NCBI GenBank assembly: GCA_002706085.1
Contig: PAJO01000034.1
Span: forward strand, 28,212-92,211
Length of the DNA stretch: 64,000 nt
Direction of reading: 5' to 3'
DNA from: Alcanivoracaceae bacterium
Lineage (GTDB): Bacteria > Pseudomonadota > Gammaproteobacteria > Pseudomonadales > Alcanivoracaceae
The stretch's first letter is position 1. Each line of letters opens with the position of its first letter. The notes below the pieces were generated by a model. It worked only from the letters and a program-made list of their open reading frames with translations, was not told where the DNA came from and searched no databases. Shown here one piece after another: positions 1 through 8,630 of this stretch. The position numbers and the translations under genes are program-made.

Positions 1-267
1 ACCCGCCACTTCCCGCCCCAGGCCCTCAACAGCAACACCTTTGGCGCCGTGCGCCTGCTGGTGGCACTGAACAAGGACGGCAGCATCAAGGAAACCCGCG
101 TACTCCAGTCATCCGGCCACAAGTTCCTGGACCAGGCTGCCGTGCAGAGTGTACGCCTGGCCGCCCCCTTCGATCCGTTCAGCGCCGAAATGCGCCAGAA
201 CATGGATGTACTGGAAATCATCCGCACCTGGAAATTCGACAGTAACCGGCGGGTCTCGTCGAAGTAA
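1..267 (+). CDS. TonB-family energy transducer, C-terminal part (5' end outside window)
   Basis: The frame is open from base 1 and stops at 265-267, giving 88 visible residues. They match the C-terminal TonB domain: a VRLLVALNKDG strand, then ETRVLQSSGHKFLDQAAVQSVRLA and a final IIRTWKF strand. This domain contacts the TonB box of outer-membrane receptors and passes on proton-motive-force energy. The proline-rich linker and membrane anchor lie upstream of the window. A TonB-like gene next to algH and ruvX is the arrangement known from Pseudomonas, where gshB usually precedes it. An internal ATG at 49 is in frame but is not the start. Confidence 0.85.
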   Translation, partial: TRHFPPQALNSNTFGAVRLLVALNKDGSIKETRVLQSSGHKFLDQAAVQSVRLAAPFDPFSAEMRQNMDVLEIIRTWKFDSNRRVSSK

Positions 268-272
268 CACCG

Positions 273-429
273 GCAAGCTACAAGCTACAACGCGGGGAAC
301 CATCCGGAGCCATTCCGCAAACGCACGCGCCGCGCCGCAGCCATGTGCCGATCTTTGGACATTGCAGCGCGGAGTGCCAATCTTGCAATCAACTCCGCCC
401 TGCTTTCGTGTTGTAGCTTGAAGCTTGCA
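273..429. repeat. Heptad-armed inverted repeat, CAAGCTN family (copy 1)
   Basis: Left arm 273-294 and right arm 408-429 are inverted copies of about 22 bp with two mismatches. Each arm reads as 7-mers of the type CAAGCTN followed by CAACRCG at the loop side. The 113-bp loop contains CAGCGCGGAGTGCC at 365-378, a motif shared with other copies in the window. It fills the space between the TonB-like stop and algH. Confidence 0.8.
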
Positions 430-459
430 GCCCCTCCCCCGGCGCCGGATACTGTCCCC

Positions 460-1020
460 ATGGACGAGACAACCCTGAAACACCAGTTGCTGGTGGCCAT
501 GCCGCAAATGGCCGACCCCAACTTCGAACATTCAGTAACCTATATCGTTGAGCACAGCAGCGAGGGAGCCATGGGGCTGACCCTCAACCGCCCGGTGCAG
601 ATCAGTCTCGGCGATATTCTTGCCGACATGGATATCGAGATCGAAGTGCCGCCGTCTGAACGACACCGCGTCGTGGCCGGTGGCCCAGTGCAACAGGAAG
701 CCGGCTTCATCCTCCACGCGGCCAGCACCCATTGGCAGTCCAGCATCCTGCTCAGCGATGGCCTGATGCTCACCACCAGCCGCGACATCCTCGAAGCCAT
801 CGCCATCGGCGAAGGCCCGGAGCAGTCACTGGTGTGTCTGGGCTATGCGGGCTGGGAAGCCGGACAGCTGGAACAGGAACTGGTCGAAAACGCCTGGCTC
901 AGCACCCCCGCCAGCCGCGAACTGATCCTCGACACCCCCTTTGAACAAACCTGGCATGCTGCCGCCGCCCGTATCGGCGTGGACATGAGCCTGATTGCAA
1001 CCCAGGCAGGACACAGCTGA
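460..1020 (+). CDS. algH: YqgE/AlgH family protein
   Basis: The 186-residue protein is the usual length for YqgE/AlgH (DUF179). It opens with LKHQLLVAMPQMADPNF and carries the family blocks HSSEGAMGLTLNRP and VVAGGPVQQEAGFILH. The ATG at 460 was chosen because the homology starts there; an upstream in-frame ATG at 343 would translate the preceding repeat. AlgH was named for an effect on alginate regulation in Pseudomonas, but its biochemical role is unknown. It sits between the TonB-like gene and ruvX as in Pseudomonas. No clear Shine-Dalgarno sequence is visible, so the start is slightly uncertain. Confidence 0.9.
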   Translation: MDETTLKHQLLVAMPQMADPNFEHSVTYIVEHSSEGAMGLTLNRPVQISLGDILADMDIEIEVPPSERHRVVAGGPVQQEAGFILHAASTHWQSSILLSDGLMLTTSRDILEAIAIGEGPEQSLVCLGYAGWEAGQLEQELVENAWLSTPASRELILDTPFEQTWHAAAARIGVDMSLIATQAGHS

Positions 1021-1042
1021 CATGCCCTCTTGCACCCTAGGG

Positions 1043-1120
1043 GCCATGCTTGCATGGCGAAAAACGCTCTGAGGCACACGCCCAAATCAAAACCTTTCGC
1101 CATGCAAGCATAGCTCCTAC
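1043..1120. repeat. GCCATGCTTGC-type inverted repeat between algH and ruvX
   Basis: Arms 1043-1062 and 1095-1114 are 20-bp inverted copies with one mismatch, separated by 32 bp. The right arm runs into GCTCCTAC, a tail also found at 59476-59510 and 24961-24980 and in the GTAGGAGC-type elements. This resembles paired REP sequences of gammaproteobacteria. Confidence 0.75.
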
Positions 1121-1144
1121 AGCCTTAAATACCTGACTCGTACT

Positions 1145-1546
1145 ATGATTCTAGCGTTTGATTACGGCACACAAAAAATCGGCGTGGCCAGCGGCAACGA
1201 ACTGCTGGGTACCGCCTCGCCCCTGAAAGCCCTGCCTTGCAAGAACACCCAACCTAACTGGGATGACATCGCTGCCCTGTTGAAAGAATGGGAGCCTGAG
1301 GCGTTGGTGGTGGGCTTGCCTTTGAACATGGACGGTACTGACAGTGAATCCACTGCCCGGGCAAAGAAATTTGCCGGCCGCCTGAAGGGTCGCTTTGGCA
1401 TGAAGGTCTGGTTGGTAGATGAGCGTCTCACGACTCGTGAAGCGCGCGAGCGAACCGGCATTCAAAAAGCTGACAGCCGGGTGGACTCCATGGCAGCAGT
1501 GATTATTGCCGAAGGGTTTTTAAGCGAGGGCGGCCAGCCGGTCTAG
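1145..1546 (+). CDS. ruvX: RuvX/YqgF, putative pre-16S rRNA nuclease
   Basis: The 133-residue protein has the RNase H-like fold signature of YqgF: an N-terminal FDYGTQKIGVASG carrying the first catalytic Asp, VVGLPLNMDGTDSE in the middle, and VDERLTTREA near the C-terminus. Family members mature the 5' end of 16S rRNA. Length and start fit the family, although the ribosome binding site before the ATG at 1145 is weak. It probably belongs to the algH transcription unit despite the repeat between them. Confidence 0.95.
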   Translation: MILAFDYGTQKIGVASGNELLGTASPLKALPCKNTQPNWDDIAALLKEWEPEALVVGLPLNMDGTDSESTARAKKFAGRLKGRFGMKVWLVDERLTTREARERTGIQKADSRVDSMAAVIIAEGFLSEGGQPV

Positions 1547-1558
1547 CGGTTGGCGTAG

Positions 1559-1588
1559 GGCGGAAATTGGCGTTAGCCAATCTCCGCC
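1559..1588. terminator. Hairpin between convergent ruvX and yceI
   Basis: GGCGGA and ATTGGC (1559-1571) pair with GCCAAT and TCCGCC (1576-1588) around a small loop. It lies between two convergent stop codons and could end transcription from both sides, but there is no U-run, so it may instead be a REP-like repeat. Confidence 0.5.
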
Positions 1589-1603
1589 GTAGCAGAAGCC
1601 CTG

Positions 1604-2194
1604 TTACTTCTTGATCCCTTCCACCGAGATAATGATCTCTACGGTCTCAGAGGCCGGGCCAAGATTCTTGGTGATGCCGAAGTCCGCCAACTTCAATGTG
1701 GTACTGGCTTCCAGGCCCATGCGGTAACCGCCCCAAGGATCATCGCCGTAGCCAATGAGTTTGGCATCCAACGTCACCGGCTTGGTGACGCCGTGCAGGG
1801 TGAAGTCACCGGTGATTTTGGCGGTCTTGTCGCCGGTTTTTTCAATACTGGTGCTCTGGAAGGTGGCGGTGGGGTACTTGTCCACATCCAGGAAGTCGTC
1901 ACCGCGCAGGTGCTTGTCACGCTCGGCATGATTGGAATCGACACTGGCGGTCTGGATGGTGGCCTGGACACTGCTTTTTTCCGGATTGTCAGCATCCACA
2001 GTGAAAGTGCCATTGAAGTCATTGAAGCGGCCATACAACCAGCTGTAACCCAGGTGGGAAATCTTGAACATGACAAACTGGTGTGCGCCTTTCTTGTCGA
2101 ACTGATAGGTGCCGCCAGGTTCGGCAAAAGCCAGGGTACTGAGCATCAGGGCGGCGGTGGCCAGGCCCGCTTTTTTCATCAGACTTACCATCAT
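1604..2194 (-). CDS. yceI: YceI family periplasmic lipid-binding protein
   Basis: The 196-residue protein has a signal peptide ([19 protein letters not shown]) and then the YceI beta-barrel. Visible blocks are [61 protein letters not shown], and a C-terminal repeat of the same strand type. YceI proteins bind isoprenoid or long-chain lipids in the periplasm; the ligand here cannot be read from the sequence. The ATG at 2194 is preceded by GGAGAG and overlaps the stop of the upstream cytochrome b561 gene, so the two form an operon. This yceI/cytochrome pairing is common in proteobacteria. Confidence 0.93.
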   Translation of the reverse strand: MMVSLMKKAGLATAALMLSTLAFAEPGGTYQFDKKGAHQFVMFKISHLGYSWLYGRFNDFNGTFTVDADNPEKSSVQATIQTASVDSNHAERDKHLRGDDFLDVDKYPTATFQSTSIEKTGDKTAKITGDFTLHGVTKPVTLDAKLIGYGDDPWGGYRMGLEASTTLKLADFGITKNLGPASETVEIIISVEGIKK

Positions 2195-2778
2195 TGTGAC
2201 TCTCCAGGTGATGACGGGGTTGGGTGTCGCGGCGACAGTCCCAGCATACGGCGCAGGGTATCGTCACGATCAAGAAAATGGTGTTTGAGCGCGGCCAGGG
2301 CATGCAGCCCCGCCAACACGATAAGGCTCCAGACAGCGACTTCATGAATATCGCCTGCGATGTCTTCCAGCCCGGATTGATGCCCGGTAAGGGAGGGTAC
2401 CGAAAACCCGCCAAACACCGACACCGATGAACCATCCGCACTGCTGATCAGGTAACCGCTAAACATCGCCACAAATAACAACAGGTACAGGGCCCAATGG
2501 GCGAGATGAGCCAACAGGGTTTCCCAGCGCTGGTGGGTTGGCAGGGATGCCGGGGGAGGGGATAACCATCGCCAGAGCAATCGCACCAGCATGACCGCAA
2601 ACAACAGAATCCCAATGCTGCGATGGATATCCGGGCCGTTGCGATACCAGGGGTCGTAGTAGCCCAGGTCCACCATCCACAGGCCCAGCGCAAACAGGCC
2701 GATCACTGTGGCGGCCACCAGCCAGTGCAGGCCAATGCTGAGCCAGCCATAGCGTGTACGGTCATTGCGTATCGGCAT
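2191..2778 (-). CDS. Cytochrome b561 family membrane protein
   Basis: The protein of about 195 residues has four predicted membrane helices and the di-heme histidine pattern: [10 protein letters not shown] in helix 1, [11 protein letters not shown] in helix 2, and [27 protein letters not shown] in the last. It should move electrons from the quinone pool or superoxide across the inner membrane. The ATG at 2778 is preceded by AGGGA at good spacing; a GTG at 2799 would add seven residues. It is translationally coupled to yceI. A second, unlinked b561 gene lies at 43990-44520. Confidence 0.9.
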   Translation of the reverse strand: MPIRNDRTRYGWLSIGLHWLVAATVIGLFALGLWMVDLGYYDPWYRNGPDIHRSIGILLFAVMLVRLLWRWLSPPPASLPTHQRWETLLAHLAHWALYLLLFVAMFSGYLISSADGSSVSVFGGFSVPSLTGHQSGLEDIAGDIHEVAVWSLIVLAGLHALAALKHHFLDRDDTLRRMLGLSPRHPTPSSPGESQ

Positions 2779-2986
2779 CCTGCTTTCCCTATCCCTCACC
2801 GTCGTCCCGTCTTTGGTTGGAGCCGTTCAGACGGCACAAGTTTCAACACTGTACAAAACTTACCGTGAGGGACCGGGTGACTCCCATCCCAAAAAACTGA
2901 AGGGTTTGATCGGATGGTTAGTGATGAGGGTGGCTGCGGGAGATCCTTGGGTGTCCTGCAGCCGCTCACAGGCGCTACGCGATAGA

Positions 2987-3055
2987 GTGGGAGCGGTCGT
3001 TCGACCGCAATGGCCACGCTCGGGCCTTTGTTCGCAGTGGAACCACCGGTCCCAC
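2987..3055. repeat. Paired REP-like element upstream of pyrR
   Basis: GTGGGAGCGGTCGTTCGACC at 2987-3006 and an inverted, diverged partner at 3031-3055 form a pair. The left arm is itself a hairpin (GCGGTCG/CGACCGC). The form resembles the GTGGGAGC REP doublets of Pseudomonas. Confidence 0.6.
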
Positions 3056-3137
3056 CGTTCGAGAGGAAAGCTTTGCCTTTCAAAACCCGTATCTCGCAAC
3101 TCGCGCCTGATCAGGCTTTATTCTTTGCACAACAGAG

Positions 3138-3169
3138 GCCATGCTTGTCTTTCGCCATACAAGCATGGC
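3138..3169. repeat. Short inverted repeat, GCCATGCTTGC type
   Basis: GCCATGCTTGT at 3138-3148 pairs with ACAAGCATGGC at 3159-3169 around a 10-bp loop. It is the same sequence family as the element at 1043-1120. It overlaps two in-frame ATGs (3141 and 3165) that could be mistaken for the pyrR start. Confidence 0.65.
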
Positions 3170-3203
3170 ACCTACCGTCAGTATAGATTTTCTGGAGAGC
3201 CCC

Positions 3204-3707
3204 TTGAGTTGGGACGAACAACAACTACAGACACACCTCAGCAGCATGGCCGCAGCCATTGATGCCCACTTTCACGGCCGCAGCCCGTTGCTGGTAGGCA
3301 TCGAATCCGGCGGCGCCTGGGTCGCCACCGCACTGAACAACAAACTGGCCAAGCCGCTGCCCATGGGCACCCTGAATCCAGCCTTCTACCGGGACGACTT
3401 CGATACACGGGGCCTGAAAGCCACAGTCACCCCTTCCAAGCTGCCCTTTGATGTGGATGGCCAGCACATTTTGCTGGTGGATGATGTGCTGATGACCGGC
3501 CGCACCATACGTGCAGCCATGAATGAACTGTTCGATTTTGGCCGCCCGGCGTCCATCAGCCTGGCAGTGCTGTTTGATATCGGCCACCGGGAATTGCCGA
3601 TTCGTGCCGATATTTGTGGCGAAACTTTGGCATTGCCCCCCCATCAACGGGTAGAATTACGCGGGCCCGCCCCCCTTGTGGCGGAGATACGAGACACAAT
3701 GGCCTAG
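3204..3707 (+). CDS. pyrR: PyrR, pyr operon regulator / uracil phosphoribosyltransferase
   Basis: The 167-residue phosphoribosyltransferase-fold protein has the PRPP-binding loop HILLVDDVLMTGRT and the LVGIESGGAWVA block near the N-terminus. PyrR binds PRPP/UMP and regulates pyrimidine genes, and in some species makes UMP from uracil. I chose the TTG at 3204 because GGAG lies six bases upstream and the N-terminal length then matches pseudomonad PyrR; the ATGs at 3141 and 3165 fall within a repeat. It heads the pyrR-pyrB-pyrC' cluster. A 268-bp gap to pyrB is filled by an inverted-repeat element. Confidence 0.9.
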   Translation: MSWDEQQLQTHLSSMAAAIDAHFHGRSPLLVGIESGGAWVATALNNKLAKPLPMGTLNPAFYRDDFDTRGLKATVTPSKLPFDVDGQHILLVDDVLMTGRTIRAAMNELFDFGRPASISLAVLFDIGHRELPIRADICGETLALPPHQRVELRGPAPLVAEIRDTMA

Positions 3708-3709
3708 GT

Positions 3710-3967
3710 CTGTTATCAGTTTCCTGGGCCGCCGTGTTGCGCCGTAAATAGCGCCAGGCAAGGCGCGAGGAGTGATGTTTGGTTTATCCAAATGAACGAC
3801 GAGCAACACGGCATGGCGCTATTTACGGCACAACCCGAAGGGCCGGGTCCCTTTTTCCGCAATACGGTGTTGCCGTTCGCTTATGTAGAATAACTACACG
3901 GTGCTCACGGCGCCTTGTCTTGCGAAAAAACTGCCACCGGCACGGTGGCCCAGGAAACTGATAACAG
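3710..3967. repeat. Nested inverted-repeat (MITE-like) element between pyrR and pyrB
   Basis: Outer arms 3710-3736 and 3941-3967 are 27-bp inverted copies with one mismatch. Inside, a second pair (3736-3756 and 3814-3834) of 21 bp contains GCCGTAAATAGCGCC and its complement with about one mismatch. The inner half AGGCAAGGCGCGAGGAGTGA (3756-3775) also resembles the complement of AAGGCGCCGTGAGCACC read from 3924 leftwards, so the element looks like two diverged copies of one unit head to head. It starts 3 bases after the pyrR stop and ends 8 bases before the pyrB ATG. GGCCT occurs at both edges (3701-3705, 3967-3971), a weak hint of a target duplication. Confidence 0.75.
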
Positions 3968-3975
3968 GCCTCCGA

Positions 3976-4977
3976 ATGACGCTTGCGCCATCCTCCCGCG
4001 TACAACTTACCGACGACGGTAAGCTTCGCCATTTCCTCACCACCGAGCACCTCCCCCGTCCCCTGTTGGAAGACATCCTTGATACCGCCGCCAGTTTTGT
4101 CGATGTGGGTGGACGGTCCATCAAGAAGGTGCCGCTGCTGCGCGGCAAGACCGTGGTGAATCTGTTCTTCGAATCGAGTACCCGTACCCGCAGCACCTTC
4201 GAGCTGGCTGCCCAGCGCCTGAGCGCGGACGTACTCAACCTGGACATTGCCAAGTCGGCGACCAGCAAGGGCGAAACCCTGCTCGATACCCTGCGCAATC
4301 TGGAAGCCATGGCCGCCGACATGTTCGTAGTGCGCCACCAGGATTCCGGCGCACCGTTTTTTATCGCCAACGAGGTCACCCCCAATGTGGCCGTGATCAA
4401 CGCCGGCGACGGGCGCCATGCCCACCCGACCCAGGCCATGCTCGACATGTACACCATTCGTCACTACAAGGGCGGCTTTGCCGGCCTGAAGGTGGCCATT
4501 GTCGGCGATATCCTGCACTCCCGAGTGGCCCGCTCCCAGGTCCACGCCCTGAATGCGCTGGGGGCCGAAGAAGTCCGCCTGATCGGCCCCAAAACCCTGT
4601 TACCCGTGGATGCCGAAGCCCTGGGCGCCACTGTTTTTACCGATATGGCCCAGGGCCTCAAAGAGGTAGATGTGGTCATTATGTTGCGCCTTCAAAAAGA
4701 GCGCATGGACTCTGCCTTGCTGCCCAGTGAAGGGGAATTCTTCCGGCTGTACGGGCTCAACAACGACAAACTGCAATTCGCCAAAGAGGACGCCATCGTG
4801 ATGCATCCGGGCCCCATCAACCGGGGGGTGGAAATCGCGTCAGAGGTGGCTGACGGCCCCCGCTCGGTGATTCTCAACCAGGTCACCTTCGGGATCGCCG
4901 TGCGGATGGCGGTCATGTCCATGGCGATCAGCGGTCAGGACAGCGTGGCCGCACAAGGAGGCGCCCATGGCAGCTAA
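3976..4977 (+). CDS. pyrB: Aspartate carbamoyltransferase catalytic chain
   Basis: The 333-residue protein matches PyrB. The carbamoyl-phosphate site [21 protein letters not shown] is intact, followed by [33 protein letters not shown] and [13 protein letters not shown]. It makes carbamoyl-aspartate, the second step of pyrimidine synthesis. The ATG at 3976 gives the pseudomonad length; an in-frame ATG at 3901 lies inside the upstream element. The 3' end overlaps pyrC' by 11 bases, which suggests coupled translation and equal amounts, as needed for the large PyrB-PyrC' enzyme complex known from Pseudomonas. No strong ribosome binding site is visible next to the element edge. Confidence 0.96.
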   Translation: MTLAPSSRVQLTDDGKLRHFLTTEHLPRPLLEDILDTAASFVDVGGRSIKKVPLLRGKTVVNLFFESSTRTRSTFELAAQRLSADVLNLDIAKSATSKGETLLDTLRNLEAMAADMFVVRHQDSGAPFFIANEVTPNVAVINAGDGRHAHPTQAMLDMYTIRHYKGGFAGLKVAIVGDILHSRVARSQVHALNALGAEEVRLIGPKTLLPVDAEALGATVFTDMAQGLKEVDVVIMLRLQKERMDSALLPSEGEFFRLYGLNNDKLQFAKEDAIVMHPGPINRGVEIASEVADGPRSVILNQVTFGIAVRMAVMSMAISGQDSVAAQGGAHGS

Positions 4978-6247
4978 GGCCAATATCCTGATCCGCAAAG
5001 GTCGGGTGATCGACCCCGCCTCTGGTCGCGATGATGTGGCTGACCTGTTGATCGAAAACGGGCGCCTGACACGTATCGGCGCCAGTCTCGACGCCCCCGG
5101 TGCCGACATTATTGAAGCGGACGGCCATTGGGTGTTGCCAGGTCTGGTGGATGCCTGTGTGCACCTGTCGCTGCCAGGCAGTGGTCGCACTGGCGACATC
5201 GCCAGCGAAACCCGCGCTGCCGCTGCCGGTGGTATTACCCACATGGCGGCCCAGCCCGATTGCGGACCGGTCGATTCCACTGCGGTGGTGCGCCTGATTC
5301 GCGAACAGGCCGGGCAGGCGGGCTTTGCCCGCATTATGCCCATCGCGGCCATGACCCAGGGGCTGCAGGGTGAACAGCTGGCGGAAATGGCCACCCTGGC
5401 CAAGGCGGGCTGTATTGCTGCCGGTAATGCCGGGCGCCGTATTGCCAGCGCCCTGGTGCTGAAACGCTGCCTGGAATATGCCGCCACCTTCGATATGCCC
5501 GTCATGTTCCGCCCACAGGACTCGGCCCTCAGTGCCGGCGGTTGCGCCCATGAAGGGCCCGTGGCCACCCGTCTGGGGCTGCCCGGCATCCCGGCCATCG
5601 CTGAGAGCGTCGATTTGTCCCGGGATCTGCTGCTGGTGGAAGCCACCGGGGTGCGTGCGCACTTTCAACAGATTTCCAGCCTTCAGTCCCTGCGCTTATT
5701 GCGGGAAGCCAAGCAGCAGGGCCTGCCGGTGACGGCCGATGTCAGCATTCAGCATCTGCTGCTGGACGAATCCGCACTGGAAGGCTTCAACAGCCACTGC
5801 CACGTGATCCCCCCGCTGCGCAGTGCCCAGGACCGCGAAGCCCTGCTGGAGGCAGTCGCCGACGGCACCATCGACGCCATTTGCTCCCAGCACACCCCTA
5901 TCGGTTCGTCCAGCAAGGCGGCACCGTTCCCGGCAACCCGGCCAGGCATGGCTGGCGTGGATACCCTGCTGTCACTGGTACTGGAACTGGTGGACGAGGG
6001 CAAGCTGAGCCTGACCCGGGCACTGGATGCAGTCACCGCCGCGCCGGCACGCTGCCTGGGTATTCAGGCAGGTCAGCTGGAAACCGGTCGCCCGGCCAGC
6101 CTGTGTGTGGTGGATGCGCAAAGCCGCAAGGATTATGGCGAACACTGGCTATCCGCCGGCAACAACTCGCCGTGGCGCCGCGCGGTACTGAAAGGCAATG
6201 TGAAGCTCACCGTATGCCAGGGCAAGGTCAGCTGGCTGACCGACTGA
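4967..6247 (+). CDS. pyrC': PyrC' (PyrX), inactive dihydroorotase-like partner of PyrB
   Basis: The 426-residue protein has the amidohydrolase fold of type I dihydroorotases. The metal-binding motif normally written DxHxH reads DACVHL here ([14 protein letters not shown]), so the first metal His is Cys. In Pseudomonas the same kind of degenerate protein, PyrC', has no catalytic activity but is needed to assemble the dodecameric aspartate carbamoyltransferase. SQHTPIG remains near the third metal site, while the usual catalytic DHAPH-type block is altered. The overlap with pyrB supports a structural role. A separate active PyrC should exist elsewhere in the genome (inference). Confidence 0.93.
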   Translation: MAAKANILIRKGRVIDPASGRDDVADLLIENGRLTRIGASLDAPGADIIEADGHWVLPGLVDACVHLSLPGSGRTGDIASETRAAAAGGITHMAAQPDCGPVDSTAVVRLIREQAGQAGFARIMPIAAMTQGLQGEQLAEMATLAKAGCIAAGNAGRRIASALVLKRCLEYAATFDMPVMFRPQDSALSAGGCAHEGPVATRLGLPGIPAIAESVDLSRDLLLVEATGVRAHFQQISSLQSLRLLREAKQQGLPVTADVSIQHLLLDESALEGFNSHCHVIPPLRSAQDREALLEAVADGTIDAICSQHTPIGSSSKAAPFPATRPGMAGVDTLLSLVLELVDEGKLSLTRALDAVTAAPARCLGIQAGQLETGRPASLCVVDAQSRKDYGEHWLSAGNNSPWRRAVLKGNVKLTVCQGKVSWLTD

Positions 6248-6252
6248 ACCGA

Positions 6253-6282
6253 GCGAGCGCGGCGGCCGCAAGCCGCGCTCGC
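6253..6282 (+). terminator. Hairpin after pyrC'
   Basis: GCGAGCGCGGC (6253-6263) pairs perfectly with GCCGCGCTCGC (6272-6282) around an 8-base loop, six bases after the pyrC' stop and before the convergent tetR stop. The stem is strong but no U-run follows. Confidence 0.6.
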
Positions 6283-6296
6283 CGCCACACCCGGCC

Positions 6297-6992
6297 TCAT
6301 TCTTCCCCGGCAAGCGCCATGGGAAACCCCATCAACAGCTGCATGGTGCTATCCGCCGAGCGGTAACGGTCTTTCATCTCCTGAAGATGGTCACGGGCCT
6401 CACCGCGCAGAAAAGGCTCTTCCAGACAGATAATCTGGTAGATGCCGTGGCGCATCAGCCCTTCGTCCAGGGCTTCATCGCTGGCCGCATCCGGGCGCAA
6501 ACCGTGCACCAGCGCCGCCCAGGTGGACATGATGATCCAGGTGTTCACCATCAGCCCCTGCAGCTGTTCCTCATCGACCTCGATAATGCCACTGCTGCGC
6601 AATTCCTCGTAAATCACCGTCCCGCGAACCAGTACCGCCTGCACAAAACGGTGGTAGCTGGCGGCCAGCTGTGGGTCCGCCTGCAGGAAGTGGGACAGGT
6701 CCCGGTGAAAAAAGCGGTACTGCCACATGGCCGCCAGCAACCCTTCGAAATAGTACACCTTCACCCGCCAGCTCAGCGGTCCCTGAGGCGCTTCAAGCAG
6801 TTGCAGCAACTGCTGCTGATAGCGATCGAACAACCCAGCCACAATCACTCCCTTGTTACGGAAGTGGTAGTACAGGTTGCCCGGGCTGATGCCCAGCGCC
6901 TCGGCAATGTGATTGGTGGTCACGTTGCGTTCTCCCTGCTGGTTGAACAGGGCCAGGCTGGTTTCGAGGATACGGTCTTTAGTGCTGGTCAT
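6297..6992 (-). CDS. TetR-family transcriptional regulator
   Basis: The 231-residue protein has an N-terminal helix-turn-helix (ILETSLALFNQQGERNVTTNHIAEALGISPGNLYYHFRNKGVIVAGLFDRY) and a long alpha-helical effector domain. The ATG at 6990-6992 is the first codon that keeps the DNA-binding domain at the N-terminus; an upstream extension would run backwards into the divergent gene. It is divergent from an aldehyde dehydrogenase gene, and the 171-bp gap contains a perfect 18-bp palindrome at 7034-7051, the likely operator. I infer that it represses itself and the alcohol/aldehyde oxidation genes, perhaps released by a long-chain ligand. Confidence 0.88.
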   Translation of the reverse strand: MTSTKDRILETSLALFNQQGERNVTTNHIAEALGISPGNLYYHFRNKGVIVAGLFDRYQQQLLQLLEAPQGPLSWRVKVYYFEGLLAAMWQYRFFHRDLSHFLQADPQLAASYHRFVQAVLVRGTVIYEELRSSGIIEVDEEQLQGLMVNTWIIMSTWAALVHGLRPDAASDEALDEGLMRHGIYQIICLEEPFLRGEARDHLQEMKDRYRSADSTMQLLMGFPMALAGEE

Positions 6993-7033
6993 TATGGGCC
7001 AAAGGTCGACGTTTACAGAAGCGCTGTTGACTC

Positions 7034-7051
7034 TTAGAGTAATTACTCTAA
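7034..7051. promoter_or_regulatory. 18-bp palindrome, likely TetR operator
   Basis: TTAGAGTAATTACTCTAA is a perfect dyad in the tetR/aldehyde dehydrogenase gap. It follows TTGACT (7027-7032), a plausible -35 box, and the A-rich stretch at 7049-7055 could be the -10, so a bound repressor would cover the promoter spacer. Confidence 0.7.
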
Positions 7052-7163
7052 AAATCGATTCAAGATTAATTTTTAGGCGGTAGCGAACCGGACTTTGCCG
7101 TGGGCTACCGGCAGCCATCTTATACAAAACGGTCACAACAATTGAACTCGGGAGGCGAAGACC

Positions 7164-8606
7164 ATGGTCGCCGAAGTGAAAGAACTGCAGCAGAACAATA
7201 CTGAAATCCAGCGCATGCAGCGCATTTTTGATGCCCAGAAGGCGGCCTACCGCCAGCATCCCTATCCCACTGCCGAACAGCGTATTGACCTGATCAGCCG
7301 CATTCGCCCCATGCTGGTGGACCACCAGGATGCCTGGGCCAATGCCATCAGCGCGGATTTCACCAACCGTGCGGTGGACGAGACCAAGCTGGCCGAGATC
7401 ATGATTACCCTGGAAGGCCTGAAGTACACCACCAAGCGACTGCGCAAGTGGATGAAGCCCAGCAAGCGTCATGTCAGCGCCCTAAGCTGGCCCGGCAAGA
7501 CCTGGGTGGAATACCAGCCGCTGGGTGTGGTGGGCATCATGGTGCCCTGGAACTATCCGATTCAGCTGGCCGTCGTACCGCTGATCACGGCGCTCGCCGC
7601 CGGCAACCGGGTGATGGTGAAAATGAGTGAAGCCACTCCCCGCACCGGCGCGCTGCTGGAGAAGCTGATTGGCGAATTGTTCCCGGAAGACCAGGTCGCC
7701 GTCATCAACGGTGAAGTGGACGTGGCCCAGGCCTTCTCCCAGCTGCCCTTCGACCATCTGCTGTTCACCGGCTCCACCGCGGTGGGCAAACATGTGATGC
7801 GTGCCGCCGCCAATAATCTGACGCCGGTGACCCTGGAACTGGGCGGCAAGAGCCCCTGCATCATCGGCCAGGATTTCCCCATGAAGGACGCCGCCGAACG
7901 GATTGCCTTCGGCAAATGCCTGAACTCCGGCCAGACCTGTGTCGCCCCGGATTACATTCTGTGCCCGGAACATCGCATGGATGAATTCATCGAGGCCTGG
8001 AAAGCCCAGGTGGCGCAGTCGTACCCGACCATGGTGAACAACCCGGACTTCACGGCCATCGTCAATGAGCGTCAGCACAGCCGCCTCACAGGCTACATTC
8101 AGGAGGCTCGCGAAAAAGGCGCCACGGTGATCGAGATCAACCCTGCCAACGAAGATTTCACCGGCAGCCAGAAGATCCCTCACACCATGGTGCTCAATGT
8201 CACCGATGACATGCGCATTGCCCAGGATGAGATCTTCGGCCCGCTGATGATTGTCGTGCCCTACAAGACACTCAATGAGGCCATCGAGTACGTCAATGAC
8301 CGCCCCCGTCCGCTGGCGTTGTACTACTTCGACTGGAACCAGGACAACTGCGACCAGGTGCTCAAGCACACCCATTCCGGTGGCGTCTGCCTCAACGACA
8401 CCATCTCGCATGTGGGCGTGGATGACATTCCGTTTGGCGGTATCGGCCCCTCCGGCATGGGGGCCTACCACGGCCCGGAAGGTTTCCAGACCTTCTCCAA
8501 GGCAAAAGGGATTTACAAGAAGGGCAAGTTCAACGCCACCAGGTTTATCCTGCCGCCTTATGGCCGGGGCATGCACAAGTTCATGTTCAAGCACATGCTG
8601 AAATAA
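7164..8606 (+). CDS. NAD(P)-dependent aldehyde dehydrogenase (coniferyl aldehyde dehydrogenase type)
   Basis: The 480-residue protein has the full aldehyde dehydrogenase fold. VVGIMVPWNYPIQL is the cofactor-binding start, FTGSTAVGKHVM the nucleotide loop, Glu225 lies in ELGGKSP, and the nucleophile Cys259 in NSGQTCVAPDY. C-terminal EIFGPLMIVVPY and FGGIGPSGMGAYHG are the usual end blocks. The lack of a Gly/Gln-type BADH motif and the C-terminal basic tail recall coniferyl or fatty aldehyde dehydrogenases; the real substrate is not readable. A good ribosome binding site (GGGAGGCG) precedes the ATG. It is followed by a Tat lipoprotein and a GMC oxidoreductase, so it probably oxidises the aldehyde that the latter makes. 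Confidence 0.93.
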   Translation: MVAEVKELQQNNTEIQRMQRIFDAQKAAYRQHPYPTAEQRIDLISRIRPMLVDHQDAWANAISADFTNRAVDETKLAEIMITLEGLKYTTKRLRKWMKPSKRHVSALSWPGKTWVEYQPLGVVGIMVPWNYPIQLAVVPLITALAAGNRVMVKMSEATPRTGALLEKLIGELFPEDQVAVINGEVDVAQAFSQLPFDHLLFTGSTAVGKHVMRAAANNLTPVTLELGGKSPCIIGQDFPMKDAAERIAFGKCLNSGQTCVAPDYILCPEHRMDEFIEAWKAQVAQSYPTMVNNPDFTAIVNERQHSRLTGYIQEAREKGATVIEINPANEDFTGSQKIPHTMVLNVTDDMRIAQDEIFGPLMIVVPYKTLNEAIEYVNDRPRPLALYYFDWNQDNCDQVLKHTHSGGVCLNDTISHVGVDDIPFGGIGPSGMGAYHGPEGFQTFSKAKGIYKKGKFNATRFILPPYGRGMHKFMFKHMLK

Positions 8607-8630
8607 TCCTGGAGCCGACCGCAGGACACC

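Larger units (their letters stand above)
2779..3203. other. 425-bp intergenic region with two repeat elements
   Basis: The region lies between divergent cytochrome b561 and pyrR and must hold promoters for both, but no -35/-10 pair stands out. It contains a REP-like pair at 2987-3055 and a small inverted repeat at 3138-3169. No convincing open reading frame was seen. Confidence 0.6.

Noticed and set aside
6297-7472. Long 391-codon minus-strand frame including tetR
   Set aside because: The extra N-terminal part overlaps the divergent aldehyde dehydrogenase and has no homology; TetR begins at 6992.
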